From Acidobacteriota bacterium (lineage in GTDB: Bacteria; Acidobacteriota; Terriglobia; Terriglobales; SCQP01): a stretch of DNA of 43,238 nucleotides. The stretch is taken from contig JAJYIU010000005.1 of NCBI GenBank assembly GCA_021789895.1, positions 1 through 43,238 of the forward strand, given 5' to 3'. The first letter of the stretch is position 1. The number at the start of each line of letters is the position of its first letter. The notes under the pieces were generated by a model. That model was not told the DNA's origin and did not search any database. It saw only the letters and a list, made by a program, of their open reading frames with translations. Below are positions 25,222 through 34,022 of this stretch, piece after piece. A program made the position numbers and the translations under genes.

Positions 25222-25956
25222 ATGACAGTCAGAACTATTCCCAGTCTCATCGCCGGCGCCGCGCTCCTGGTGGCCGCGGCCGGATGCACCACCAAGAATT
25301 ACGTCCGCTCGCAGACCAATCCGCTGGTGGATCATATCAACCAGTTGGACCGGGCCACGGCCCGCAACACCAGCCAGATAAAGCAGGTCAACACCAATAT
25401 TCAAGGCGGCATTCAATCGGCGCAGGCCAGCGCGTCGCAGGCCATGCAGGCGGCCCAGCAGGCGCAGGGACAGGCCTCGCAGGTTTCCACTCAGCTTCAG
25501 CAAACCGGCAACCAGGTGCAGTCCATGGCCAACACCGTGGCCAACCTGGATAACTACACCGTCAACTCGCGCCAGGTGGTGCACTTCGCCTTCAATCGCT
25601 GGAACTTGACGCGGCATGCGCGGTCCACACTCGATCAGGTGGTCAGCAGCCTCGATCAGAACCCGCACGCCATTGCCACCGTCAAGGGCTACACCGATTG
25701 GACCGGGCCGGCCAGTTACAATTACCGGCTGAGCGAATGGCGTGCCAATTCCGTGGTCAGTTACCTCGAGCAGCATGGCGTGCAGCCCTACCGCATCTTC
25801 AAGATCGGCCTGGGAAAAAATCAATACGTCGCCAGCAACCATACCGTTTCCGGCCGCAAGGCCAACCGGCGCGTGCAGATCAGCTTGCTGGTCAACAGCC
25901 TGGGTAACAACGGCCAGGCGGCGGCCAATCCCGCCGGCGCTGCCGGCCAGCCCTGA
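25222..25956 (+). CDS. OmpA-family peptidoglycan-binding lipoprotein
   Basis: The 244-residue protein starts TVRTIPSLIAGAALLVAAAGC, a lipoprotein signal peptide with lipobox AAGC. A Gln/Ala-rich helical region (about 40-115) with heptad character follows, then a C-terminal OmpA domain: VHFAFNRWNLTRHARSTLD, VKGYTDWTGPASYNYRLSEWRA and SGRKANRRVQI. The OmpA domain binds peptidoglycan, so the protein should tether the outer membrane to the cell wall. ATG 25222 is preferred over TTG 25204 because GAGGAG lies just upstream. A strong terminator follows the gene. Confidence 0.85.
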   Translation: MTVRTIPSLIAGAALLVAAAGCTTKNYVRSQTNPLVDHINQLDRATARNTSQIKQVNTNIQGGIQSAQASASQAMQAAQQAQGQASQVSTQLQQTGNQVQSMANTVANLDNYTVNSRQVVHFAFNRWNLTRHARSTLDQVVSSLDQNPHAIATVKGYTDWTGPASYNYRLSEWRANSVVSYLEQHGVQPYRIFKIGLGKNQYVASNHTVSGRKANRRVQISLLVNSLGNNGQAAANPAGAAGQP

Positions 25957-25994
25957 GCCGATCAGCTTCTCCTCATTTCGATCCGCGGGCTCGC

Positions 25995-26029
25995 AACCCG
26001 TCCCGCTTTGCGGGACGGGTTTGTTTTTT
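25995..26029 (+). terminator. Rho-independent terminator after the OmpA-like gene
   Basis: The inverted repeat AACCCGTCCCGC/GCGGGACGGGTT around a TTT loop is followed by TGTTTTTT. This 12-bp perfect stem with a U-tract is a classic intrinsic terminator for the gene ending at 25956. Confidence 0.93.
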
Positions 26030-26101
26030 GCCGCCTCGCAACCTTCCACTACGCTCGTCCGTCTTAATAAATAGATATCGAAAAAAGCGAGGTTGAAGAA
26101 A

Positions 26102-26935
26102 ATGAAGTTGCATTCCACTCGCAATCTGAGTTCGCGCCGGATTTTTCCCGGCTGCCTGTCCGTTCCCATCCTGGTGTTGGGATTATGGCTGTCGTCGTCG
26201 CCCGCGCGCCTGGCCGCCGCGCCGGCCGCCTGGCGGGGACAATCCGGGCAGGTGCATGCGCTGGACGCCCAAATCGGCCGCTACTTGAAGCAGCAATTCG
26301 CCAGGCACAAGAGCCTGCGGAAGGTCTCGGTCGCGGTCAGCGATCGCGTGGTGACGCTGTCCGGCACGGTGCCGAGTTACCGCGATTATCTGAACGCCAA
26401 CCATATTGCGCGCCAGGTGCAGTCGGTCAGCGGCATCGTGGACCATCTGCAAGTCGCCGGGACGGTCGTTTCCGACGCCCATCTGCGCAACACCATCGCG
26501 CAGCGGCTGACTTACAGCCGCCTGGGCGAAGGCCAGATCTTCAACGGCCTGAGCGTCCAAGTGCGCAACGGCGTCGTGACGCTGTCGGGCCAGGTGGTGG
26601 ATTATCCCAGCCGGGACACCGCCTTGGATATCGTCGCCGATACGCCGGGTGTGCGCGGCGTGGTGGATCACATCGAGGTGGCGCCGCTTTCGGACTTCGA
26701 CAACAGCATACGGATGGCGGCGGCGCAGGCTATTTATGGCAATCCCAACCTGCAGCGCTACGCCATCAATCCAGCGCACCCGATTCGCATCCTGGTCAAG
26801 AACGGACACGTGACGCTGTGGGGCGTGGTGGATAGCCAGCTCGATAAACAGCTCGCCTACCAGGCCGTCATGGGGCTGCCCAACGTCATGGGAGTGACCA
26901 ACGACCTGGTGGTGAGCAACGGCGGCGGCAAATAA
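26102..26935 (+). CDS. Periplasmic protein with three BON domains
   Basis: A 277-residue exported protein. The N-terminus is basic and followed by LSVPILVLGLWLSSSPARLAAAPAA, a signal peptide. Three BON domains follow: HALDAQIGRYLKQQ...VVTLSGTVPSY (about 50-125), NTIAQRLTYSRLG...VVTLSGQVVDY (about 127-200) and AAAQAIYGNPNLQ...HVTLWGVVDSQ (about 205-275). Each has the central glycine of the family's [VL]TLxGxV turn. BON domains bind phospholipid and occur in osmotic-stress proteins such as OsmY. ATG 26102 is chosen over the in-frame TTG 26093 because of the GCGAGG sequence at proper spacing. Confidence 0.85.
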   Translation: MKLHSTRNLSSRRIFPGCLSVPILVLGLWLSSSPARLAAAPAAWRGQSGQVHALDAQIGRYLKQQFARHKSLRKVSVAVSDRVVTLSGTVPSYRDYLNANHIARQVQSVSGIVDHLQVAGTVVSDAHLRNTIAQRLTYSRLGEGQIFNGLSVQVRNGVVTLSGQVVDYPSRDTALDIVADTPGVRGVVDHIEVAPLSDFDNSIRMAAAQAIYGNPNLQRYAINPAHPIRILVKNGHVTLWGVVDSQLDKQLAYQAVMGLPNVMGVTNDLVVSNGGGK

Positions 26936-26989
26936 GGCCGGCGGGAGCCCCATACGGCGAGGCAACAGTCGGAAGCGCGCGTTGAACCG

Positions 26990-28150
26990 ATGTTGGTCGT
27001 GCCGGCAGAGGGAAGCGTTGCGCCGCCGGGCGCGCCCCCCCGCCCGCGGCTGCAGCCCTGGTTTGACGCGCATACCTTCCGCAGCCTGCTGACGATCCTG
27101 TTGGTGATGGTGGCGCTCGCCTTTCTCTACCTGGCGCGCGACACCCTGATCGCTTTCATCTTCGCCATCCTGTTCGCTTATGTGCTCGAACCCGTGGTGG
27201 ACCGCCTGGAGGCGCGAATGGGCGGCCGCCGCGGCCGCGCCATCGCCGCACTGTATGGCGCCTTGCTGCTGGCCTTCGGGCTGCTCTTGCTGTTTTTCGG
27301 CCCGCGCATGCTGCACCAGGCGGAAACCCTGACCCGCCAGGTGCCTCATTTCTCCGCCCAGATCAGTTCCGGCCAGATCGCCCATCAATTGGGACAGGAG
27401 CATGGCTGGAGCTATCACACGCAAAGCGTATTGCAGAACTTTTTGCGCGCGCACCAGGCGGATATCAAGGGCATGGAGAACTGGCTGGCGCACAGCGTGG
27501 CCCAACTGGCGCGCAAAAGCTGGTGGCTGGTGCTGATCCCGATCCTGGCGATTTTTTTCCTCAAAGACGGGCACGACATGGGGGCTATGGTGACGGAAAT
27601 CTACCAGCAGCGGCGGAAGCAGGAATTCCTGCGCGGCGTGCTGGAAGACCTGCACACCGTGCTGTCGCAGTTCATCCGCGCCCAGCTCATACTGACCGGG
27701 CTGGCGTTGGTGGTTTACAACCTGGGCTTCGCCCTGCTGCGCCTTCCCTACCCTTTCGCCCTGGGGACGATGGCGGGACTGCTGGAGTTCATTCCCATGC
27801 TGGGGCCGCTGACTTCGGCGGTGATCGTAATCGCGGTGGCGGTGCTGGCCGGCTACTCCCATCTCATCTGGGTGCTGGTTTTTCTCGGGCTCTGGCGGTT
27901 GATGCAGGATTATTACATCTCGCCCCGCATCATGGGCAATGAAGTGCAACTGCATCCGCTGGCGGTGATTTTCGGGGTGCTGGTGGGAGGCGAAATCGGC
28001 GGCGTGGTCGGCGTCTATTTGTCCATCCCGGTCATCGCCAGCCTGCGCATGCTGGTGCTCCGCTGGCGCAAATACGAAGCCGCTCACCTGCTGGACGTGT
28101 CGCTGCCGGAGACCGCTCCGGGCGAGATCTCCTTCGGCGATAGCGATTGA
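26990..28150 (+). CDS. AI-2E family (PerM-like) membrane transporter
   Basis: The 386-residue protein has the topology of the PF01594 family: two N-terminal transmembrane helices (LLTILLVMVALAFLYLA, LIAFIFAILFAYVLEP), an extracytoplasmic loop region (about 110-175), then five or so C-terminal helices with the family motif GLLEFIPMLGPLTSAV and the ISPRIMG segment. Members export small molecules or ions; AI-2 export is only one reported activity and should not be assumed. It lies 54 bases after the BON gene and may be co-transcribed with it. Confidence 0.85.
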   Translation: MLVVPAEGSVAPPGAPPRPRLQPWFDAHTFRSLLTILLVMVALAFLYLARDTLIAFIFAILFAYVLEPVVDRLEARMGGRRGRAIAALYGALLLAFGLLLLFFGPRMLHQAETLTRQVPHFSAQISSGQIAHQLGQEHGWSYHTQSVLQNFLRAHQADIKGMENWLAHSVAQLARKSWWLVLIPILAIFFLKDGHDMGAMVTEIYQQRRKQEFLRGVLEDLHTVLSQFIRAQLILTGLALVVYNLGFALLRLPYPFALGTMAGLLEFIPMLGPLTSAVIVIAVAVLAGYSHLIWVLVFLGLWRLMQDYYISPRIMGNEVQLHPLAVIFGVLVGGEIGGVVGVYLSIPVIASLRMLVLRWRKYEAAHLLDVSLPETAPGEISFGDSD

Positions 28151-28247
28151 ACCCGTCCTCGACGCCGCCGCCGGAGCCGGCGCGGCTTTCCTGTTACCAT
28201 TTTCTATTCTTCGATTCCGCCGCCGGCGGAGAGGATGGGAGCAGAAC

Positions 28248-29177
28248 GTGAGCGCACGAGTGCTGGACGGCGCGGCCATCGCCGCGCAAATTCGGGCGGA
28301 AGCCCGCCAGGAATGCGAGCGGCTGCGGCGGCTGGGCGCGCTGCCGCGCCTGGCGGTGGTGCTGGCGGGCAATAACCCGGCATCGGAAATTTACGTGCGC
28401 AGCAAGATCAAGGCCTGCGCCGAAGTCGGCATCGAGTCGGAAAAACTGACGCCGCCGGCAACCGCCACCACGGCCGAACTGATCGCCGCGGTGGAAGGCT
28501 TGAACGCGCGCGCGGACGTGGACGGTATTCTGGTGCAGTTGCCGCTGCCGGCGCAGGTGAACGCGCGCCAGGTGCTGGAGCAGCTCGCGCCGGAAAAAGA
28601 CGTGGACGGGCTGCATCCCGCGAATTTGGGCAAACTGCTGAGCGGACGCGAAGGGCTGGCGCCCTGTACGCCCGCCGGCATCCTGCAAATCCTGAAGCGC
28701 AGCGGGATCGAGCTGGCCGGGCGCGAGGCGGTGGTGGTGGGCCGCAGCGAGCTGGTGGGCAAGCCGGCGGCGCTGCTGCTGCTGGCGGAAAACGCCACCG
28801 TCACGCTCTGCCATTCGCGCACCCGCGACTTGGCCGCGGTCTGCCGCCGGGCCGAGATTCTGGTGGCGGCTATGGGCCGGCCGGCGCTGCTCGGCCGCGA
28901 CTACCTGCGGCCGGGCGTGGTCGTCATTGACGTCGGCACCAACCGGCTGAGCGAGAAATCCGCGGTTGAAACTTATTTCCCCGGCGACGGGAAACGGCAG
29001 GCGGAATTCGAGCGCCGCGGCTCGACCCTGATTGGCGACGTGGATCCGCGCGCGGCGCGCGCGCTGGCTTCGGCCTATACGCCGGTGCCGGGCGGAGTCG
29101 GCCCGCTGACGGTGGCGATGCTGATGTCCAACACCCTGGCCGCCGCGCGGCTCCGCCGCGGCCTGGCGCAGGAGTGA
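28248..29177 (+). CDS. folD: FolD bifunctional methylene-THF dehydrogenase/cyclohydrolase
   Basis: FolD interconverts 5,10-methylene-, methenyl- and 10-formyl-tetrahydrofolate using NADP. The 309-residue protein shows the substrate-binding YVRSKIKAC motif with the catalytic Lys (Lys53), VDGILVQLPLP, KDVDGLHP and the Rossmann segment VVVGRSELVGKPAALLL. The C-terminal TPVPGGVGPLTVAML is fully conserved. The start is GTG 28248, preceded by GGGAGCAGAAC. It is followed after 57 bases by coaE, a frequent pairing in Acidobacteriota-like genomes. Confidence 0.95.
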   Translation: MSARVLDGAAIAAQIRAEARQECERLRRLGALPRLAVVLAGNNPASEIYVRSKIKACAEVGIESEKLTPPATATTAELIAAVEGLNARADVDGILVQLPLPAQVNARQVLEQLAPEKDVDGLHPANLGKLLSGREGLAPCTPAGILQILKRSGIELAGREAVVVGRSELVGKPAALLLLAENATVTLCHSRTRDLAAVCRRAEILVAAMGRPALLGRDYLRPGVVVIDVGTNRLSEKSAVETYFPGDGKRQAEFERRGSTLIGDVDPRAARALASAYTPVPGGVGPLTVAMLMSNTLAAARLRRGLAQE

Positions 29178-29234
29178 GCTCTGGCGGCCGTGGCTGAAGC
29201 CCGGGCAAGGCCCCGGCTTGCAGTTTGAAATGAT

Positions 29235-29879
29235 ATGGCACCGCGGAAGATTTTGCGCATCGGCTTGACGGGTGGCCTGGCCGCCGGCAAAAGCACGGTC
29301 GCGGCGCATTTTCAGGCTGCCGGCATCCCCGTGATCGACGCCGACCATATCGGGCGGGAGCTGTTGGATAGCGACGATCGGCTGCGGGCGAAAGTGGCGG
29401 CGGCGTTTGGCCTGCCGCCGCCGCAGCCGGGCGAAGCCATGGACCGGCGCGAGCTGGCGCGGCGGGCCTTTTCCGCTCCCGGGGCGCAGAAGCGCATCCA
29501 CGCGCTTTTGCATCCGGCCATACGGGCGAAGGTGAACGAGCGGCTGGCGCAAATGGAGCAGGAGGGCGTCACCTGGGTGGTGGTGGAAGCGGCGCTGCTG
29601 CTGGAAGCCGGGTTGGCCGAAGATTTCGATGCCCTGGTGCTGGTGGAGGCCGAAGGCGGCGAGCAACTGGCGCGCTTTCAGGCGCGCACCGGGTTGAGCC
29701 GCGGCGAAGCGGAAGCGCGCCTGCGGCTGCAATTGAGCTACGAAGCCAAGCTGGCGCGGGCGCGGGATTCGGGCCGCGCGGTTTACGTCATCCCCAACCG
29801 GGGGAGCCGCGAAGAGCTGGCGGCCCAGGCGGAGGAGTGTCTGGCCTGGCTGCGGCAGATGAAGAGCGAGCATGACTGA
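29235..29879 (+). CDS. coaE: Dephospho-CoA kinase
   Basis: CoaE phosphorylates dephospho-CoA, the last step of coenzyme A synthesis. The 214-residue protein has the P-loop GLTGGLAAGKST, then VIDADHIGRELL with the conserved Asp, HPAIRAKVNERL and VVEAALLLEAG. The DALVLVEA-type beta strand follows, with RTGLSRGEAEAR near the LID region. It overlaps the next gene by 8 bases, so translation of the methyltransferase is coupled to coaE. Confidence 0.93.
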   Translation: MAPRKILRIGLTGGLAAGKSTVAAHFQAAGIPVIDADHIGRELLDSDDRLRAKVAAAFGLPPPQPGEAMDRRELARRAFSAPGAQKRIHALLHPAIRAKVNERLAQMEQEGVTWVVVEAALLLEAGLAEDFDALVLVEAEGGEQLARFQARTGLSRGEAEARLRLQLSYEAKLARARDSGRAVYVIPNRGSREELAAQAEECLAWLRQMKSEHD

Positions 29880-30576
29880 CGCGCCCTCGACCGCCGTGGC
29901 GCGGCTGCGGCAGGAATTCGACCGCTGGGCCGAGGACGGCCGCGGCGAGGAGATGGAAGCGCACCATCTGCCTATCGTGTTGCCGATGCTCGAACGCATG
30001 CAGTTGAGCGAGCGGGAGCGCTGGCTCGACCTGGGATGCGGCGCCGGCTGGCTTTGCCGCCTGCTCGCCCGGCGCTTTCCCCAAAGCGAATTTACCGGCG
30101 TGGATATTTCCGAGGCCATGGTCGAGCGCGCCCGCGGCGCGGCAGCCGGCCTCGCCAATGTGCAATTTCTGGCCGGCGGAGCGGAGCGCATTCCCGCCCC
30201 CGCCGGCGCCTTCAGCCGGGTGGTATCGGTCGAATCGGCCTACTACTGGCCCGAGCCGGAGCGGGCGCTGGAGGAAATCCGGCGCGTGCTGGAACCGGGC
30301 GGGACGGCCTGGATTCTGATCAATTACTACCGCGACAACCCGCACGCGCACCGCTGGAGCGAGCACCTGCCCATGCCGGTGCGCTGGCTCTATGCCGCCG
30401 AATGGATGCGCATGCTTTCCGCCGCCGGCCTGGCGGACGTCGAAGCGGAGCGCATTCCCGACCTTTCGCCCACGCCACCGGTCTATGCCGGGCGCTGGTT
30501 CGCCGGCGCGGAAGAATTGCGCCGCTTCAAGGCCGTGGGCGCGCTGTTGCTCCGCGGCCGCCGGACGCAAGAGTAG
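29872..30576 (+). CDS. Class I SAM-dependent methyltransferase
   Basis: The 234-residue protein has a standard class I methyltransferase fold: motif I LDLGCGAGWLCRLLARR (about residues 49-65), the acidic strand FTGVDIS, VQFLAGGAERIP and a post-motif SVESAYYWPEPERALEEIRRVLEPGG, the Methyltransf_11 pattern. The substrate is unknown. It overlaps coaE by 8 bases. The UbiE-like helix after motif IV suggests a small-molecule substrate, but that is a guess. Confidence 0.8.
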   Translation: MTDAPSTAVARLRQEFDRWAEDGRGEEMEAHHLPIVLPMLERMQLSERERWLDLGCGAGWLCRLLARRFPQSEFTGVDISEAMVERARGAAAGLANVQFLAGGAERIPAPAGAFSRVVSVESAYYWPEPERALEEIRRVLEPGGTAWILINYYRDNPHAHRWSEHLPMPVRWLYAAEWMRMLSAAGLADVEAERIPDLSPTPPVYAGRWFAGAEELRRFKAVGALLLRGRRTQE

Positions 30577-30630
30577 CCGCGCGCCCGCGGAGCGGGACAA
30601 CCCGGTCTCATTCCTGCTAAATTGAATCGC

Positions 30631-31776
30631 ATGAGACGTTCGCTGCGTCCCCTGGCCCTGGCCCTGATCTTTGCCGGCGGTTTTCTGCTCTACACCAGCC
30701 TGCGTTCCGGCTTTCATGCCATGCTGCGCGGGCCGGTGAAGGTGGTGGAAGCCGCCCCCCAGTCCCGCTTCGATGCGGGCGAACTGGATAACATCCGCAT
30801 CTACCGCAGCGTGCGCCCGGCGGTGGTGAACATCACCTCCCAGATCATCCAATGGAATTTCCTTTTTGGCCCGGAAACGGCGGCCGGGCAAGGCTCGGGT
30901 TTCATCATCAATCCCAACGGCTACATCCTGACCAACTATCACGTCATTCGCAATTCGAGCCGGCTGCGGGTGACCTGGACCCCGGCGCGCAACCAGTCGC
31001 GCACCTACGACGCAACCGTGGTGGGGACGGCGCCGGCGATGGACCTGGCGGTGGTGAAGATCGCGGCGTCGCATCTGCCCGCGGTGACGCTGGGCGATTC
31101 GTCCAACCTGCAGGTCGGGCAGAAGGTGCTCGCGATCGGCAATCCCTTCGGGCTTCCGGGAACGATGACGCGCGGCATCATCAGTTCCATCCGCACCGTG
31201 CGCGAGCCCGGCGGCCGGGTGAACATCGAAAACGCCATCCAAACCGACGCCGCGATCAATCCCGGCAACAGCGGCGGCCCGTTGTTGAACTCGCAAGGCC
31301 AGGTTATCGGTATCAACAGTGAAATCTACGCCGCCACCGGCGCCAATATCGGCATCGGCTTTGCCATTCCCATCAACGAAGCCAAGGCGGTGCTGCAGGA
31401 CCTGATCACCACCGGCCATGTGGAGCGCCCCAGCCTGGGCCTGGGCGAGTACATCAACCTTTCTCCCTCGCTGGCGAAGCAGTTGGGGCTGCCGGTCGAA
31501 CACGGCATCCTGCTGGTTCGTCCGCAGCCGGGCGGCGCGGCCGCCAACGCCGGCTTGCGCGGCGGCAACGAACCGGGCTACTACGGCGACACTCCGGTGA
31601 ATTTCGGCGGCGATATCATTACCGCGCTGAATGGCGCGAAGGTGGATAGCGGCTCCGACCTGGGGCGCATGCTGATTTCCCGGAAAGCCGGTGAGACGGT
31701 CACCTTGACGCTGTACCGCGGCCGGCGCCGGATGCAAATCCGAGTGCGCCTGGGCCGCAACGTGCAAGACGAATAA
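30631..31776 (+). CDS. HtrA/DegP-like trypsin-type serine protease with PDZ domain
   Basis: Membrane-anchored protease of the HtrA family, acting on misfolded envelope proteins. An N-terminal signal anchor (ALALIFAGGFLLYTSL) is followed by the trypsin-like domain with catalytic His104 (TNYHVI), Asp138 (AMDLAVVKI) and Ser214 (NPGNSGGPLL). A single C-terminal PDZ domain (about 265-375) holds GDIITALNGAKVDSGSDLGRML. ATG 30631 is preferred; a TTG nine bases upstream (30622) would add three residues. All catalytic residues are present, so it should be active. No strong Shine-Dalgarno sequence is seen. Confidence 0.9.
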   Translation: MRRSLRPLALALIFAGGFLLYTSLRSGFHAMLRGPVKVVEAAPQSRFDAGELDNIRIYRSVRPAVVNITSQIIQWNFLFGPETAAGQGSGFIINPNGYILTNYHVIRNSSRLRVTWTPARNQSRTYDATVVGTAPAMDLAVVKIAASHLPAVTLGDSSNLQVGQKVLAIGNPFGLPGTMTRGIISSIRTVREPGGRVNIENAIQTDAAINPGNSGGPLLNSQGQVIGINSEIYAATGANIGIGFAIPINEAKAVLQDLITTGHVERPSLGLGEYINLSPSLAKQLGLPVEHGILLVRPQPGGAAANAGLRGGNEPGYYGDTPVNFGGDIITALNGAKVDSGSDLGRMLISRKAGETVTLTLYRGRRRMQIRVRLGRNVQDE

Positions 31777-31824
31777 AGTCCGGCGCGGCCGGCGCGGCAT
31801 CACGCGTTCGGGTGAAATGAAACC

Positions 31825-31850
31825 GCGCCCGGCGGCGTGCCGCCGGGCGC
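31825..31850. terminator. Perfect 12-bp hairpin between convergent genes
   Basis: GCGCCCGGCGGC and GCCGCCGGGCGC flank a 2-base loop in the short gap between the plus-strand protease and the minus-strand nuclease-like gene. There is no T-run on either side, so it could be a bidirectional terminator or transcript-stabilising stem rather than a canonical intrinsic terminator. Confidence 0.5.
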
Positions 31851-32654
31851 TCAAATGCCGTATTTGGCGGCGAGAAAGCGGCGCAGGCGGGGCGGAAGCA
31901 CGGTGCTCAGTTCCTGCCAGGTCAGCAGCTTGCAGCGCGTTTTCAGTTCGGCATGCCGCACGCAGGCAAACAGCTCGCCCGCTTTGGCGATCAGGTCCGG
32001 CCGGCGCGCATCCAGCAGCACGCACAGGCTCGCGCCGCTAGCGTGCGCGGCGAGCACATTGCGGACGAGTTGATAGGAAACGATGCAGCCGCCGGCGCGC
32101 GGCAGGCGCTTGATTTCTAAAACCTCTTCCAAATCGCGATACCGCTCCACCAGGCCCGGAGGTTTCGCCTGAAAATCGGACTCGGTCAGCTTGGCCTCGA
32201 TGAACATGCCGCCCAGCTTCAAATCCACTTCCGTGCGGTCGGCGCGCCCGCCCGCCAGCGGCACGCGGGCCTTGAAGCCGAATTCGGGCAGCGCGCCGGC
32301 GCCCGGCATGCCCGCCGCTTCCCAGTTCACGCCGCCGGGGCAGCAAAACACGTTCATCAGCAGCGCATCGGAGCTCATGGCGGAATCCAATTCGCGCCAG
32401 CGGCGTCCCTCCGCATGCGCCGGCAGGTGCTTCCCTTTGCCGGTATGCGGCTTTTCCATCCGCGCCGACCAGGCCGGGCGCTTCAGGATGGCGCGGTAGC
32501 TGGCGTCGAGAAAGTTGCCATGGCGGCGCTCGCCGGCGAAGGGGAAAAAGATGGGCGTCCCGCCATAGCTTTCAAGATAAGGAATTTGCTCGCGCGCGGC
32601 ATAGTCGCGGCTGTATTCGGCCAATTCGCGGCGCAACTCAGCGGCGTAAAGCAA
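31851..32654 (-). CDS. PD-(D/E)XK nuclease-fold protein (possible N-terminal frameshift)
   Basis: The 267-residue frame contains TEVDLKLGGMFIEAKLTESDF: an Asp followed about 10 residues later by E-A-K, the catalytic core of the PD-(D/E)XK nuclease superfamily. A conserved-looking segment VLEIKRLPRAGGCIVSYQLVRN follows. The substrate is unknown; restriction, repair or mobile-element roles are possible. The only upstream start is a TTG (32654) without a ribosome-binding site. The next frame upstream reads MIDTISAFDPPG, and inserting one G in the GGG at about 32665-32667 joins it smoothly as AFDPPG-QFALLYAAELRREL, with TTG 32698 as start. The gene may therefore have a frameshift, real or sequencing-derived, at its 5' end. 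Confidence 0.6.
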   Translation of the reverse strand: MLYAAELRRELAEYSRDYAAREQIPYLESYGGTPIFFPFAGERRHGNFLDASYRAILKRPAWSARMEKPHTGKGKHLPAHAEGRRWRELDSAMSSDALLMNVFCCPGGVNWEAAGMPGAGALPEFGFKARVPLAGGRADRTEVDLKLGGMFIEAKLTESDFQAKPPGLVERYRDLEEVLEIKRLPRAGGCIVSYQLVRNVLAAHASGASLCVLLDARRPDLIAKAGELFACVRHAELKTRCKLLTWQELSTVLPPRLRRFLAAKYGI

Positions 32655-32759
32655 GGCAAATTGCCCGGAGGGTCAAAGGCGGAAATGGTATCAATCAACG
32701 GCTGTTATAGGCGTTCATAAATGCATCAGGCTGCGTCGCCACGTCGAAAGGCTTTTTAA

Positions 32760-32844
32760 TGGTGCGGAAGGCGGGACTCGAACCCGCATGCCTTGCGGCG
32801 CCACCCCCTCAAGATGGTGTGTCTGCCAATTTCACCACTTCCGC
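32760..32844 (-). tRNA. tRNA-Leu(GAG)
   Basis: The minus strand reads GCGGAAG at the 5' end and CTTCCGC plus ACCA at the 3' end (CCA encoded). It contains a D arm (TGGTGAAATTGGCAGACAC), an anticodon stem CCATC/GGTGG around loop TTGAGGG (anticodon GAG), a long variable arm and a T arm GCGGGTTCGAGTCCCGC. The extended variable arm is expected for tRNA-Leu. All stems pair, so it should be functional. Confidence 0.93.
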
Positions 32845-32967
32845 TTTCGTCGTCATTATAACCCGGCTGATCGCCGCCTGGCCCCCGCCTCGGCCTTGCC
32901 GGCGCCCATAACAAAATGCGGCGGGCATCCGCGCCCGCCGCCCTGGATTGGATTTTCGCCGCCCCTG

Positions 32968-33834
32968 TCAGGCTTCGATTTTTTCGTCGCCTTCGCCCAT
33001 TTCCGGCGCCTCGCCGCGGTTCTTGGAGGCAGGGGGCTGTACCGTTTCCTCGTCCAGCGGCTCGGCCAGGATTTCGCGGACACGCGGATGATCGCGGTTG
33101 ACGCGGATGGCGGTGGTCGGGAAGGGCGACTTGGGATTATCTACCTTGCTGGTCAGCACCAGCTCGGTCGCGGTGGCGTCGCGCAACACGCGATCGCGGA
33201 TTTCCGGAGCAAACGCCCAGCCAAAGCCTTCCCGCGGCAGTGCCACGTCGCGAAACCACTTGAGCGCGACAAACTGGAAGCCGGGGCTGGATTCGACCCG
33301 GTACAAGGCGCGGATCAGGTCCGACATGGCCCCCGGATCCGGCTCTTTATACATCACCGGGCGCGGACGCGGAAACGCAGAGCGCCGCGGCGGCTCAGAC
33401 GCGTATTCACGGTTGAAATCCCGCTCGCGGGGATACTCGCGTTCGCGGGGAATGTATTCCCGCTCGCGCGGAATGTATTCCCGCTCCCGCTGCAGGTATT
33501 CCCGCTCGCGGGCGATTTCTCGCCGCGCCTGCGTATGGAAATTGTGCACCGGCTGGCGATCGGCCTCTTCCACTTCTTCCGCCGCCGGCTCGGGATCGGG
33601 CGCGGTGGCCTCGCCGGCAGGCACAAAGCTGATCAGCACCTGATCGCCGTTTTCCGGGTCCCAATCTTTGGTGGCCAAGGCGGTGCGGGGCAATTGCCGT
33701 CCGGTGGGATAGAGCAGTTGTACCTTGGGACGTAGCTGGGCTGGAAGGAAGGGCTTCCCGTCCACCAGGAAATCGGTCAGGTAGCGTTCCAGTCCTTTTT
33801 CCAGTTCAACTTGCAGATCGCTGATCTTGAGCAC
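32968..33834 (-). CDS. Hypothetical protein with REREY tandem repeats
   Basis: The 288-residue protein starts with a GTG preceded by GGAGG at ideal spacing. Its N-terminal part (KISDLQVELEKGLERYLTDFLVDGK) may be a small folded domain. The centre (about residues 106-145) is a charged tandem repeat of EREYIPR-type heptads, likely helical. The C-terminal region (about 165-265) contains LRDATATELVLTSKVDNPKSPF and looks like another folded domain. I do not recognise a family. The heptads are encoded by near-identical 21-base units. Confidence 0.6.
   Translation of the reverse strand: MLKISDLQVELEKGLERYLTDFLVDGKPFLPAQLRPKVQLLYPTGRQLPRTALATKDWDPENGDQVLISFVPAGEATAPDPEPAAEEVEEADRQPVHNFHTQARREIAREREYLQREREYIPREREYIPREREYPRERDFNREYASEPPRRSAFPRPRPVMYKEPDPGAMSDLIRALYRVESSPGFQFVALKWFRDVALPREGFGWAFAPEIRDRVLRDATATELVLTSKVDNPKSPFPTTAIRVNRDHPRVREILAEPLDEETVQPPASKNRGEAPEMGEGDEKIEA
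33395..33525 (-). repeat. 21-base tandem repeats encoding REREYxxR
   Basis: Successive 21-base units (plus strand ggaatgtattcccgctcgcgc and variants) lie inside the hypothetical gene. The two central copies are identical, the outer ones diverged. They also contain the short palindrome ggaatgtattcc. Confidence 0.75.
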
Positions 33835-34022
33835 TTTATCCTCCAGGCTCTAGGGGAAAATGGAATTAAACTTAAGCGGTGCTTCCGGGAATCCATTCAA
33901 CCGCTGTAGGTCAAGACCAGTTTACTATATTTAGCCATTACGAAAGCTGTCCGCCCGCAGACAGCCCCAAAATGCGTCTTTAAGTGCGTACTCGGCCGGT
34001 TTGGATGAATCGCCGGCCGGCG

